DNA from: Lonicera japonica
Taxonomy: Eukaryota; Streptophyta; Magnoliopsida; Dipsacales; Caprifoliaceae
NCBI GenBank assembly: GCA_021464415.1
Contig: CM038467.1
Location: forward strand, 68,519,393 to 68,583,392
Reading direction: 5' to 3'
DNA: 64,000 nt
Below the pieces are notes generated by a model that ran no database searches, was not told the DNA's origin, and saw nothing but the letters and a program-made list of their open reading frames with translations. The translations under genes and the position numbers were made by a program. Shown here piece after piece: positions 1 to 11,390 of the stretch. Positions within the stretch are counted from its first letter, which is position 1; every line of letters begins with the position of its first letter.

Positions 1-207
1 ATAATGCCTTAGCCTTTTCTTATCTATTATTACATCATTCTAATTTTTATTGCAAGACTTTAAAATCAACCATTAAAATCAACCAATTAAATTCTCTTAA
101 CAAAACCTTGGACTCGTAATCACCACATCGTCTTTCCGACTATCCTTGTGGTTCGACACTTGGACTTACCAAGTATTACTAAGCACGGAAGTATTTTTGG
201 CGCGTCA
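1..207 (-). mobile_element. Terminal fragment of a gypsy-type LTR (same family as the solo LTR at 28539-30301)
   Basis: The reverse complement aligns by eye with 28,539-28,770: the end TGACGGGCC-like/GCACGGAAGTATTTT, the phrase CCAAGTGTCGAACCACAAGG, and the AT-rich stretch after it. The LTR terminus is at 207, where the strand reads ...CGCGTCA. The other end lies outside the window, so full element or solo LTR cannot be decided. 208-290 has no recognised content. Confidence 0.75.
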
Positions 208-664
208 ACTGCTTCCTAAGAGTAGTGTGTCTACCGATTTCACCATAGCAGCTTGCTAGAACTCATAATAGCCTATTCATATTCAATCGTCGTGATTGAA
301 AAAAAAAATCAATGCAATATTGTTTAGGAAAGATAAAAATGAATGAATAAAAATTCGTTCAAATGGGATTGGAAGGTTCATTTTTTTCATTTAAGGTGTG
401 CATTTTATTTCTTCCCTTAGGACTTTGGTGTAGTTCTATCCTCTAGCTAGGGGTAGAACAAAAAAAGATTTTTATTTTTTTATGATTTTTTTCTCATTTA
501 TCTGATTTTAAAAAATTTGAAGCAAAGGATACATTTTTTCAATGAACACAAAAGAAATCTGAAAGTTATACCAATAGGAAACGGAAGTTATTCATTTTAT
601 TTTTAGATTCACAATGAAATCAGAAAAAAAATTTATTCAAATTAATTTGGATTATTCCAATGTT

Positions 665-828
665 TTATGACTTATTTGTTTGTCGCACAAAAAAACTTTT
701 TGACTTCCCGGTAGAAAGAGATTTTCCCAACGACAAAGCTTTTAACGCAAACCAATATCCCTTCCCCTCCAAATATTTTTATGAATACGTTTTTTTGATC
801 TAGAAGTACGTTTTTTTGGAACTGCTAT
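665..828 (-). pseudogene. rpl32: Plastid rpl32 pseudogene (50S ribosomal protein L32)
   Basis: The minus strand encodes [19 protein letters not shown] at the N-terminal end and [19 protein letters not shown] then [13 protein letters not shown] with a stop at the C-terminal end, the hallmark of plastid ribosomal protein L32. The codon before Ala is ATA where ATG is expected. A one-base loss in the G-rich stretch after NIWR breaks the frame, consistent with 164 bases instead of a multiple of three. No transit peptide or nuclear exon precedes it, so it is not a functional nuclear transfer. It lies 113 bp from the 3' end of the ndhF remnant, on the same strand. Confidence 0.9.
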
Positions 829-941
829 TTAAAAATGAAGTTGTTATTCATTGTTTTAGTTGGATGTGAAAGACATTTATTGTTCAAAGTTCAAAACCGA
901 TCATTCTTTACTGTCAAAGTATTTGACTATATACTAGAAAA

Positions 942-1660
942 TTAAAAAAGAAAGATTCTTCTTATAGATTCAAAAAGTATTAAGTAGTAAATTAATAAAA
1001 AAATGGATACATACGATAAATACAAGAAAAGATAAGAAGAGATACGCCCGCCCCCAATAGATTTGATACCCTCTCCTACAAAGAAACTCATAATATCAAC
1101 GCCATTCGTAATTCCATCAATTACTCGTTTATCAAAAAAATGAGTAAATTCAGCCAATCCTCTTATACCCGGTTAAGGATGTTGCATAAAAAGCATCTAT
1201 GTAACCACGATTAAATGACCAATCATATAAACCATTTACGATTTTGTCCGAAAGAATTCTCTTAGTCCCTGTTTTAACAAATGAATTAATTAAGTCCAAA
1301 TTTTGAAAAGATGAAAAAACAGGTTTATATAAAAGGGATGCTACGACTATTCCGAAATATGCTATACTGACTGAAAAAACTGCATCTTTCGCAAATTCAT
1401 ACCAATCCATTGAATTATTCAAATTTGGATGTAAAAAGTTTATATACGGCGTTAACCATTTTAATAATATATCTAAATTCACTCCTTGATTGAAAGGAAT
1501 TCCTAAGAATCCAACGAACAAAGTAAAAAGACCCAATACAAGTATTGGGAATAACATAGTATTATCCGATTCATAAGCATATAAATAAGACTTTTTATTC
1601 CCCAAATGAATAATAGTAATAAAAGGTTGTGTCGTTTTTTAATTCACTATAAGACAAGGT
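942..1660 (-). pseudogene. ndhF: Plastid ndhF pseudogene, C-terminal part (NADH dehydrogenase-like complex subunit 5)
   Basis: Two minus-strand frames (1150-1605 and 942-1157) together read as the C-terminal third of NdhF, a polytopic membrane subunit of the thylakoid NDH complex. Recognisable blocks are [30 protein letters not shown], and the terminal [16 protein letters not shown]. The frames are out of phase: a two-base loss near 1172 puts a stop after the GYKRIG segment. Homology continues upstream of 1605 (residues such as TTQPFITII) but is closed by a stop near 1640, and a weaker trace runs to about 1730. The N-terminal two thirds are missing. It cannot encode a working subunit. Confidence 0.92.
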
Positions 1661-1798
1661 AAGTTGTCAATTTTAGTATGTATGTACTCAAAAATTTAAA
1701 ATGAGAAAGTATAAAAGCCACCGTCAAAGCATAACTTAAAAATAAATATAAATAAAAATATAAGTATACATACACCCAAAGGGTGACCTCCTTAAATC

Positions 1799-2693
1799 TT
1801 ATGGTGGAGTGGGTTGAAACGCTACAAAACTTTGAACCATAGCATGCAATTTCCCCCTCTTGCTGTGCTTCGTTCGTCCTCCCACTGAAACTAGGCTCTC
1901 ATTGTAATTGAAAATCGGAATTGAATGTTTGTAAGCGTAGGCGTCAGGATCACATTGGACGCCGAGGTGAGTAATTTCGTCAGTGTCGCTGTTGTACAAA
2001 ACAAGCTTTTGAGTTTTAGTTATGAAGAAAATCTCATTATAGTTCTTCCAAAACCCAACCGGAGTTTCTAATTGTAGATGTGGCCCAAGTCCAAGAGTGA
2101 AAAGTCTGGTCCAACACCTGCTTTCCTCCTCATGCTTCATAACCCAAACCTCAATTGATTCCACTAGACAATCACGTGGACTAATATAACCACATACTAA
2201 TAGGGCAATAGAATCATCATTGTGCAACACAAGTGTAATATCTTGGGAAAAGTTCTCTAAATTGTTAACATTATCTGGAACTCGTATGTCGAGAAACACA
2301 TCACTGCCCATGTCAAATGAAACAATGTTAATATTCCAAATTTGCTTACCATTTGTTGATAGTACACGATTAGACAGCCAATAACATGCTCCATTTAAGT
2401 ACTTCGGATTAGAATGGACAATCTTGTGGATATGAGGCGAAGCAACATTAAAAGGTCTCCAAGAATTGGTAGCAAGGCTATACACTACAATATTTGGAGG
2501 TCCAGGCATTTCATGTGGAGGGACCCATTGTTTTTCGGGGATCTAAACTACCTTGTAGCTGTTTGTCAAAGGGTCTACACCAAATCCAAATACATATACA
2601 CAATACGGTCTTGGACGCGGAAAATTGAAGTTGGGTAATGGGAGGAGTTTCAACTCAGTTGTAGCAGGGTTCCATAAAGCCAATTTATTATAA
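1799..2693 (-). pseudogene. F-box gene, 3' part (FBA-type, S-locus-F-box-like), split by the copia element
   Basis: This is the C-terminal half of the F-box gene whose start is at 9605. Across the insertion the frame is continuous once one TATAG copy is counted. It reads YNKLALWNPATTELKLLP, then GFGVDPLTNSYKVV, then a TAG stop at 2543-2545, and then in the same frame a further 236 codons ending FVAFQPTPP. NPAT, GFG-D-TNSYKVV, a V-S-WVMK segment and a W--Y-LVLYNSDT-like C-terminus are typical of the F-box-associated (FBA) interaction domain of SLF/SFB and CPR30-like proteins, the substrate-recruiting part of an SCF E3 ubiquitin ligase. Conservation downstream of the stop suggests that decay is recent, or that the stop is allelic. 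Confidence 0.85.
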
Positions 2694-2698
2694 TATAG

Positions 2699-3525
2699 TG
2701 TTGGAGTTTATTTTTTGTATTTTAGAAAAAAAATAAAAACCAAGACAATGTGATTTAATGTGTGTGATGTTTAATGTGATGTTATCCCAAGTCCCACATA
2801 GGAGAGATATAAAACCTTTCATGGGTTTTTATAAGGAAGTATTGGCTTAAGGGCTTGAGCCCTTTGGGCATTACACTTTTGTGGTATTGGGTGAGGACTT
2901 GGATGAATGTGGTTTACCACGCGCCGGGCCGGGCCGGGCCGGGCCGGCCCTGCCCGGGTGTAGTGTATTAAATTTTTATACAAAATACATTTAAATAATT
3001 TTATTTATTAAAATAAATAAAAATACTAGAAGATGCTCCATCATTTTTTACCCCAACATGTTCCCTCTTTTTCCTCCCACGCTCCATTTATTCCCTCCGC
3101 GTTTTCCTCCACTTTTCCGGATTTTCCGGATTTGTGTTTCTTGGTCTCCTCACTTTCTCCCTTTAAACGGCTAAAAATATTTTCAAAAGATACATACAAA
3201 AGAGAAAGGAAGACAGAGAGACAGAGATCTAGGAGAAATAATTTTCCGGCAGAAAAATTTTTAGCCTCCGGCGGTAGAAAAATTTTCCGATCCCGAGCAA
3301 TTAAAAGAGTGTTATTGTCGAGCGATCGAAAACGTGCACATCGATCGTACAGAGAGTTTCTGGGCTGTTTCATCCTGGGGACGGCGTGGCATATTCGGAA
3401 CTGCTAGCACACTTCCGGGCAGAGCCGCGAAACGTCTTAAAGAGAGCGACTTAGTCCGCGACTCAACCCGGTGTACTCTCTACCTTATCTAATTTTGATT
3501 CTGCAGTTCATTATATTTCCCAACA
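2699..3525 (+). repeat. 5' LTR of the copia element
   Basis: It begins TGTTGGAG and ends TTTCCCAACA. A TATAAAA box lies near 2808-2814, a plausible LTR promoter. A GC-rich GGGCC repeat block at about 2922-2959 differs from the corresponding block of the 3' LTR. A 124-codon frame occurs in both LTRs but has no recognisable domain. Confidence 0.95.
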
Positions 3526-3571
3526 ATTTTAAGACGCTTTCTATTCTGCTATTTTTTGTATAACTGTTGTC

Positions 3572-4384
3572 ATGGCTAATGAACATAATCAAGCTGCTGC
3601 TTCTGGTTCATTGAATCAACCTTTTAAATTTGAGGGTCTGCACTTTAGGAGGTGGAAACAAAAAATGTTTTTTTACTTAACTCTCAAGAAGGTGGAATCT
3701 GCTTGTGTTTTAGAAAAACCCACCTTTCTTAATCCGATTTCTGAGGCAGATCATAAGACTCTCAAATCTTGGGAAGACAATGATTATGCATGCAGAAATC
3801 TGATCTTGAATGCTCTTCATGACGAGCTTTATGATGTTTACCTCCCGTGCAAATCCGCAAAAGAAATTTGGGATTCACTTCAAAAGAAATATGACACTGA
3901 AGAGGCTGGATCTAAGAAATACGCTGTCAGTCGTTATCTGAAATATCAGATGACGGACGATAAGTCTATTGTTACACAGTCTCACGAACTTCAGAAAATT
4001 GCATATGAGATTATTTCTGAAGGAATGAATTTTGATGAGCAGTTTCAAGTGGCAGTTTTGATTGACAAATTACCCCCTGGCTGGAAAGATTTCAAAAACA
4101 GTTTGCGTCACAAATCTAAAGAGTTTTCTTTTGAAAGTTTGATTACAAAATTCAGGATTGAGGAGGAAAACCGTAAACAAGATCGGAATGATGAGGTTCT
4201 GGTTGTTTTCAACAAAAATCAGAACCGTAATCAAAATCAGAATCGCTCGAACAACACCCCTCCTGCACTAAGGCCGAACCGGAAAAATATGAAAAATCAG
4301 AACGGTGGAAATAATGCGAACCGGTACGGGAATCAGAATAGGAACAACCAAATTCAGAACCAAAACAGAAATGGCCAGGCTAAT

Positions 4385-4457
<73 letters not shown>

Positions 4458-5635
4458 GTGTGTTCTCTTGCTATCACTGTGGAAAGCCTGGTCATATGGC
4501 AAGAAATTGTCGAAACAAACGCCGAGTTCCTCAGGCGAATGTTACTGAAGAGGAGCCCTTAGTGGCTATGATAACAGAAATTAATCTGGTATCGGGTTCT
4601 GAAGGATGGTGGGTGGATACTGGCGCCTCTCGTCATGTCTGCCATGATCGTTCTCTATTTAAAACCTATTCAGATGCTGTTGATAAGAAAGTGCTGTTGG
4701 GTGATTCCCACACCACTAATGTTGCTGGGACGGGTAATGTCGAGTTAAAATTCACTTCTGGAAAGACTGTCATCCTTAAGGATGTTCTGCATACTCCAGA
4801 AATTAGGAAGAATCTTGTTTCGGGTTACATCCTTAATAAGGCTGGATTTGTTCAAACTATTGGGGCAGATTTGTTTACTCTTACTAAGAACGGTGTATTT
4901 GTGGGGAAGGGATATGCATGTGATGGGATGTTTAAATTGAATGTTGATGCTAATAAAATTGTTTCTAGTTCTGCTTATATGATTTGTTCATTTAATGTGT
5001 GGCATGCTAGACTTTGTCATGTTAATAAGCGCCTTATTAAGAACATGAGTAAACTGGAAATTATTCCCCCCTTATCATTAAATGATTTCGAAAAATGTGA
5101 ATTCTGTAGCCAAGCAAAGATTACTAAAACACCTCACAAATCTGTTTTAAGAGAAACTGAACCTTTTGAATTAATTCATTCGGATATTTGTGAATTTGAT
5201 GGTGTTTTAACGAGAAATGGAAAAAGGTATTTTATTACTTTTATTGATGATAATTCGGATTTTTCCTATATTTACCTTATGAAAAATAAAAGTGAAGCAA
5301 TAGATATGTTTAAAATATTTTCTACAGAAATTGAAAATCAGTTTAATAAGAAAATAAAAAGATTTCGAAGTGACAGAGGAACCGAATATGATTCAACTGA
5401 TTTTAAAAATCTCTATACTTCACTTGGTATTATTCATGAGACGACTGCTCCATATTCACCTGAAATGAATGGAAAAGCCGAAAGGAAAAATAGAACTTTT
5501 GCCGAATTAATTGTTGCTACGCTACTAAATTCAGGGGCTGCCTCACATTGGTGGGGAGAGATTTTATTAACCGTTTGTCACATTCTTAATAGGGTGCCTA
5601 AGATTAAATCTAATTTATCCCCTATGAGATTTTAA
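3572..5635 (+). pseudogene. Copia Gag-protease-integrase ORF, ended early by a frameshift
   Basis: The 687-codon frame starts at the first ATG after the LTR. Gag (about 1-240) has the SGSLNQPFKFEG and WKDFKNSLRHKS blocks of the UBN2-type copia capsid. An Asn homopolymer (about 272-297) comes from a pure AAT repeat at 4386-4454. Then come a CCHC knuckle (CYHCGKPGHMARNC, from residue 300), the aspartic protease motif DTGASRH (D349), a GAG-pre-integrase WHARLCH (477), and an integrase with D538, D601 and E637 in ERKNRTF. A one-base loss near 5622 gives TAA at 5633. The downstream reading resumes in another frame. The protein packages, cleaves and integrates the element; host function is not implied. 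Confidence 0.95.
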
Positions 5636-7554
5636 ATAATAAAAGGCCTAATATTTCTTATTTACGCGTTTGGGGGTGCCTTTCTTTCGTACGTATTCCT
5701 GATCCTAAAAGATCTAAGCTTGCTAGTAGAGCTTATGAATGTGTTTTTATCGGATATGCAATTAATAGTAAGGCATATAGATTTTATGATTTGAAAAATC
5801 ATGTTATTATTGAATCTATTGATGTTGACTTTTTTGAAGATAAATTCCCTTTTAAATTGAAGAATAGTGGGGGTAGCTCACTACCTTCTAGCTCTACTTT
5901 ACCTACCAGTACTATGCACCATGGTACATCAATTGAACCTAGGAGAAGTAAAAGAGTTAGAACCGCTAAAGACTTTGGACCTGATTTTTATGCATACACT
6001 TTAGAAGATGATCCATCCACTATTCAAGAAGCGTTATCTTCTTTAGATGCTGACCTTTGGCAAGAAGCCATTAACGATGAAATGGATTCCTTAGAATCAA
6101 ATAGAACGTGGCATCTAGTAGACCTTCCTCCTGGTTGTAAAACCATAGGTTGTAAGTGGGTACTTAAAAAGAAATTAAAACCTGATGGCACTGTTGACAA
6201 ATACAAAGCACGTTTAGTTGTCAAGGGTTATAGACAACGTGAAAATGTAGATTTCTTTGATACTTATTCTCCCGTTACTAGAATAACGTCTATACGTGTT
6301 TTGATTGCCCTGGCTTCATTGCATGATCTTGTTGTGCATCAAATGGATGTTAAAACCGCTTTCCTTAATGGAGAATTAGAAGAAGAAATTTACATGGAAC
6401 AACCTGAAGGATTCATTATTACAGGCCAAGAACATAAAGTATGCAAATTAGATAAATCCCTTTATGGTTTGAAACAGGCTCCTAAGCAATGGCATGAGAA
6501 ATTTGATGAATTGATTATTGCAAATGGATTTAGAATTAATGAAAGTGATAAATGCATTTATTATAAGACTGAGAATAATGCTAGCACTATTATATGTTTA
6601 TATGTTGATGACTTGCTTATTTTTGGTTCTAATATCCATGTTGTTAATAATGTGAAATCCATGCTTTGTGAAAATTTTGATATGAAGGATTTGGGAGAAG
6701 CCAATGTAATTTTAGGGATTAAAATTACTAGGACGGAAAAGGGACTTTCTTTGGATCAATCTCATTACATTGAGAAGATTCTAAAGAAATATAATTACTC
6801 AGATTGTAAACCAGCATATACTCCATATGATCCTAGTGTGAAGTTGTTCAAGAACACTGGAGACAGTGTTAGACAAACTGAGTATGCGAGCATCATTGGT
6901 AGCCTTCGATACGCTACTGATTGCACTAGGCCCGATATTGCTTATGCAGTGGGGGTACTATGTAGGTTTACTAGCAGTCCTAGTATGGAGCATTGGCATG
7001 CAATTGAGAGGGTCATGCGTTATCTAAAAAGAACCATGGACCTAAAGTTACACTATCAAAAGTTTCCCGCTGTCCTAGAAGGATATAGCGATGCTGACTG
7101 GAATACCCTGTCAGAAGATTCCAAGGCCACAAGTGGATATATTTTCAGCATTGCTGGAGGTGCAGTTTCTTGGAAATCCAAGAAACAGACCATTTTGGCC
7201 CAGTCTACGATGGAGTCTGAGATGATAGCACTAGCTGCTGCTAGTGAAGAAGCAAGCTGGCTGAAAAGCTTTCTTGCAGATACCCCTCTATGGGAGAGAC
7301 CGATACCAGCTGTCCTTGTCCACTGTGATAGTACCGCGGCTATTGCAAAAGTTCAGAACCGTTACTATAACGGTAAGAAACGACAGATTCGTCGTAAACA
7401 CAGCACAGTTAGAGAGTTACTCTCCAAAGGTGCTGTGAGAGTGGATTATGTGCGGTCTGAGAAAAATTTGGCTGATCCTTTGACGAAAGGACTAACGAGA
7501 GAGAAGGTGCTTAACACCTCGAAAGGGATGGGATTAACGCCCAATGAAATTTGA
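5622..7554 (+). pseudogene. Copia reverse transcriptase-RNase H part of the polyprotein
   Basis: After the frameshift, homology continues with LRVWGCLSF and AYECVFIGY (integrase C-terminus). From the ATG at 5791 a 587-codon frame covers the RT: WQEAINDEMDSL, KWVLKKKLKPDGT, MDVKTAFLNGELEEEIYMEQ, SLYGLKQAP and the catalytic YVDDLLIF (residue 271 onward). The RNase H follows: GYSDADW, SGYIFSIAGGAVSWKSKKQ, and the end LADPLTKGL. No stops occur in this half, so the single upstream base loss is the only coding defect seen. It has no start codon of its own in the intact arrangement; it is the second half of one polyprotein. Confidence 0.95.
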
Positions 7555-8076
7555 GTCACTGTAATGGTAACCCAACCTATGGACTGGAGATCCCAAGAAA
7601 TAGGTTCAAAGGGTAAACAACAAGTTACAAGTGATACTTTAGAAATCATGTAGTATTATCTCATCCCTATAGAGCATGATATCTTGAAGCGGCGAAAAGG
7701 TTGAGCATTTGCTCTTAATGAGTTCTATAGCTCTATGTGGAGTGGGGTACCGATGCTACAAGAGTACTCTTGATAGACTCACCTATGTGAATGTGGAAGA
7801 GAGGTCGCTTCCTATGGAATTTTGGGCAAATTCTCCAGAGCATTCACTAACCGGGATATAAGCACATGGCCATAACGTGCTGGCTTTTGGACAACACTCT
7901 TGGGGGTAGTGTGTGTTGTGATTGTCAGAGATAGAGTTCAAAACTACGAGTTACTCTAGTATAGTCTGAAACACAAACACTACGTAAAGGTTCAAATTGA
8001 AAAATACCTTTACTTATGCACTGTCCTATGGAATATGCTCGATGAAAAAGTTTTTCCTAAAATACAAGTGGGGGAT

Positions 8077-8910
8077 TGTTGGAGTTTATTTTTTGTATTT
8101 TAGAAAAAAAATAAAAACCAAGACAATGTGATTTAATGTGTGTGATGTTTAATGTGATGTTATCCCAAGTCTCACATAGGAGAGATATAAAACCTTTCAT
8201 GGGTTTTTATAAGGAAGTATTGGCTTAAGGGCTTGAGCCCTTTGGGCATTACACTTTTGTGGTATTGGGTGAGGACTTGGATGAATGTGGTTTACCACAC
8301 GCGCGCCGACCGACCGACCCGACCCGGCTCGGGCTCGGGCTTGTGTAGTGTATTAAATTTTTATACAAAATACATTTAAATAATTTTATTTATTAAAATA
8401 TATAAAAATACTAGAAGATGCTCCATCATTTTTTACCCCAACATGTTCCCTCTTTTTCCTCCCACGCTCCATTTATTCCCTCCGCGTTTTCCTTCACTTT
8501 TCCGGATTTTCCGGATCTGTGTTTCTTGGTCTCCTCACTTTCTCCCTTTAAACGGCTAAAAATATTTTCAAAAGATACATACAAAAGAGAAAGGAAGACA
8601 GAGAGACAGAGATCTAGGAGAAATAATTTTCCGGCAGAAAAATTTTTAGCCTCCGGCGGTAGAAAAATTTTCCGATCCCGAACAATTAAAAGAGTGTTAT
8701 TGTCGAGCGATCGAAAACGTGCACATCGATCGTACAGAGAGTTTCTGGGCTGTTTCATCCTGGGGACGGCGTGGCATATTCGGAACTGCTAGCACACTTC
8801 CGGGCAGAGCCGCGAAACGTCTTAAAGAGAGCGACTTAGTCCGCGACTCAACCCGGTGTACTCTCTACCTTATCTAATTTTGATTCTGCAGTTCATTATA
8901 TTTCCCAACA
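8077..8910 (+). repeat. 3' LTR of the copia element
   Basis: Near-identical to the 5' LTR, with the same TGTTGG...CCAACA ends, preceded by the purine tract GTGGGGGAT. The GC-rich block at about 8300-8343 (CCGACC and CGGGCT repeats) does not match that of the 5' LTR. Followed directly by the TATAG target duplication. Confidence 0.95.
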
Positions 8911-9605
8911 TATAGCATACCCGCACAACCATTGTGGAGTAGAAACAATCCGTCAACAGGTCCAATAATATTGTGCCAATAATAAATACAACTGAATATT
9001 CGTGTAATATCAATAATATCCTCATATGGAGGGGGCTGGGGTTGGCCTCTACGGATATCATCATTGTGGAACATGGCCAATGCAAATTCCTTAGACCAAA
9101 CCTCAGCTTGTTCTGGGTATATCCCATCTGAGTATATCGCATGCAGCTCATCCGAGGATTTTGGATAAGTTCTAACGGAATTATTGGAACTAGTACTATT
9201 GGTTTTATTAGAAGTAGTGTCGGGGTTACATTCATCGTCGCTGCTACTAATATTGGCAATCGGAGTGAAGCGATTAGAATTAGTGACAAAATTGTAAAGT
9301 TCGTTGTCGCTCACAATATCATAGCCATAGATTTTACAAATGTACCGATTGGAAAGACAATCAGGGTCGGGATCGGCAAGAATAAACCGTAGGTTAAGGT
9401 AATGAAGAACAAGGAGCATGTCACGGTTATTAACATTGCGGTAATGATTCTTGATAAAATCAGGGCTTTCGATGAGAGTGTTCCAGTATTTGCTCACACA
9501 CTTGAAGCACAAAAGCGATTTCACCTGCAGCCTCGACAGAATATTAATCAACAAATCTTCCGACATATTACTACTATTAACGCCACCAACGCCGCTGCGT
9601 GCCAT
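8911..9605 (-). pseudogene. F-box gene, 5' part with the F-box domain
   Basis: The start at 9605 gives a short leader and then a clear F-box at residues 14-53 (SEDLLINILSRLQVKSLLCF, then KCVSKYWNTLI), which would bind SKP1 in an SCF complex. After it come a Ser/Asn/Asp-rich linker (about residues 118-160) and the FBA-like IIGPVDGLFLLHN block. Frame and homology end at the copia insertion and resume at 2693. Joined, the gene spans about 530 codons with a nonsense codon near 282. That is longer than the roughly 380-430 residues usual for S-locus F-box proteins, mainly because of the linker. The direction is opposite to the RNase T2 gene 9 kb away. The SLF/SFB-type label rests on domain order and motifs only. 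Confidence 0.85.
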
Positions 9606-10506
9606 GTTTCCCCCCTCCTCCTTTTACGATATCTTCAAAATTTTACAAGCAAACATTATTTTTAGAAAAGAAAATGTATATATGCAAAGCAAATGAAAAT
9701 AAGAATTACCCCTCTCTTGTTTGTAGAGAAAATTCAAATCGATTTAAAAAAGGTTCAAAATTTTAAAACTGGATAGAATTGGGACACTAAATAAAACTCC
9801 TATAAGGGAGATATCTATATCTAACCTAAACCCAAATTTTATTCAATACTTTAAATTCAAAAAAAAATCAAAATTCCAGGCGTATAATAAGTTTGAATGT
9901 AGACAATACAACATGAAGAATATATGATGTATATTGAGTTTCGTTCAAAAATAAAATAAAATTTTGTATGTGAAAATGCCCATTAATGTTTGAACAATTA
10001 ACATGCAAAAAATAATGATCTTTAAATATATATGCAAATGTCAACGAGGCATATTAAGTTTCGTATACATGCGTTTATGAGATATATTTTGTAGGACTTT
10101 ATACGAATATAATATAATTTCGTACAAAAGTAATCTTATTGCTTGGAAACCTCTCTTATTCTAAAATAATTTTGTAGGACCTTAAAATTTATTCAAATCT
10201 TAATTACTCTCAGGAGAGAACTTGCTAGCTATTTTATAATCTTTACTATTTTTTTTTGCTGTAGATATAAGTTTATTTAAAACGTATTGAAAATATAGAT
10301 TTGTTTCAATTGCGACTCTTCTCTTCCCTGCCACAGGATGAAATTTTCGTGGTTTTGATTTGTTTTCTACCTATATATATATATTTGTTTTTAACTGGAA
10401 GTCGAAGTAAATTTTTCACTTTTGCTCCTAAAAAAAACTAAAGGAATCGTGAGATAAAGTGAGGATGAGAGGCTGGATTTATTTAAATTGCTTTTATAAA
10501 CACGAA
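9606..10506. other. Upstream region of the F-box gene, no gene seen
   Basis: AT-rich sequence with no convincing coding frame or repeat boundary. It would contain the F-box gene promoter, but I cannot point to a TATA element with confidence. Confidence 0.5.
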
Positions 10507-10876
10507 GGGCCTGTTTGGTCTGTGTTTATTTTGTTTTTTTTCTTCAAATTTTAAAAGCTCAATTCAAAATCAACTCTACTTTTACACTTCTCAAAATTTA
10601 TTTCACTTTTTTTTCTCTTTCTAAAAAAACTTTTAAAACACCATAACTTTAAATTCAAAAATCAAAATTAAATAAAAAAATATATATTTAAAACATACTC
10701 GTCGAGATCTATAAAATAAGATCCATTGTGACTATTTTTTGAAACTTTTTATGAAATTTTTAGTTGGTTAAAAAAAACTCAAAAAAAAAAACCAAATTCA
10801 CTTTTCAACATACTTCTAAATTCTACCAAACACCATATTTTAAAAATTCAACTCAAAACATCAACCAAACATCACC
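10507..10876. mobile_element. MITE with GGGCCTGTTTGGT-type terminal inverted repeats
   Basis: The left end GGGCCTGTTTGGT and the right end (reverse complement GGTGATGTTTGGT) form imperfect inverted repeats. Interior stretches such as AAAATTCAACTCAAAAC recur inverted in the two halves. The possible target duplication is only GAA. There is no coding capacity. The family (Tourist/Harbinger or hAT) is uncertain. 10,877-11,390 has no recognised content. Confidence 0.5.
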
Positions 10877-11390
10877 GAAGAAACCAAGATTTAACTAATT
10901 TTGATTGAAGGTGATGTTCTCAGCAATTTTGATGATTTGTTACAAACATCAAACAATATAGACAGAGATACACACATGCATAGCATGATTAAAGGGAAAG
11001 TTACAACTCACAGTGGCTTGAACGAGTTGGTCAATGTAAGATCGATATTGTACAAACGATAGGCACACCGATTATTAGCAAACTTCACTTTTTCTATCTT
11101 CTTCTTCTAGGCTCTGTATGTAGATAGATCATTTTTAGAAGTAGCTACAAGGGCGAAATAATAATCAAGCGATCAATTATGGCAAAGCACTGGAACCATA
11201 TAATTTCATTAAGAAAAATCATATAGACAGGACCGCACAACATAATCAAATGCAAAATTCAGGAAACAAATTCATAATGTTCATGATCGAGGATATTGAT
11301 CTAAATAATTAATTTTGAATGAATGGCTATTACTATCAAAAGGGAGAAAAAGCTACATATAAAATTCTAAGCCAAATTAATATTGATATT

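Larger units (their letters stand above)
290..1760 (-). other. Nuclear insertion of plastid DNA (NUPT) with ndhF and rpl32 remnants
   Basis: Two plastid genes are recognisable by translation, both decayed and both on the minus strand: the 3' part of ndhF and nearly all of rpl32. Frameshifts, in-frame stops and a lost start codon, with nuclear retroelement and F-box sequence on either side, mark this as old transferred DNA, not a plastid contig. 290-664 is AT-rich and would be plastid spacer downstream of rpl32. The ends are approximate. Gene order is unusual (see findings). Confidence 0.85.
2699..8910 (+). mobile_element. Young, nearly complete Ty1/copia LTR retrotransposon inside the F-box gene
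   Basis: It has two LTRs (827 and 834 bp) with TGTTGG...CCAACA ends, a perfect 5-bp target duplication TATAG (2694-2698 and 8911-8915), and internal order gag, CCHC, protease, integrase, RT, RNase H. Outside one GC-rich block the LTRs differ at about five or six sites by eye, so insertion was recent. A one-base deletion near 5622 breaks the polyprotein. The purine-rich tract before the 3' LTR is near 8066-8076. The sequence after the 5' LTR does not start with the usual initiator-Met primer-binding site. It is antisense to the F-box gene. Confidence 0.97.

Noticed and set aside
208..290. Primer-binding site after the first LTR terminus
   Set aside because: The sequence ACTGCTTCC does not match a tRNA 3' end, so a full element cannot be claimed.
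290..1760. The window being a plastid contig
   Set aside because: The plastid genes are broken and joined to nuclear genes with introns and retroelements.
3033..3407. A 124-codon frame present in both copia LTRs (also 8418-8792)
   Set aside because: No domain; its conservation follows from the LTRs being near-identical copies.
4268..4562. Poly-Ile frames on both strands
   Set aside because: Shadow frames of the AAT repeat within the copia Gag gene.
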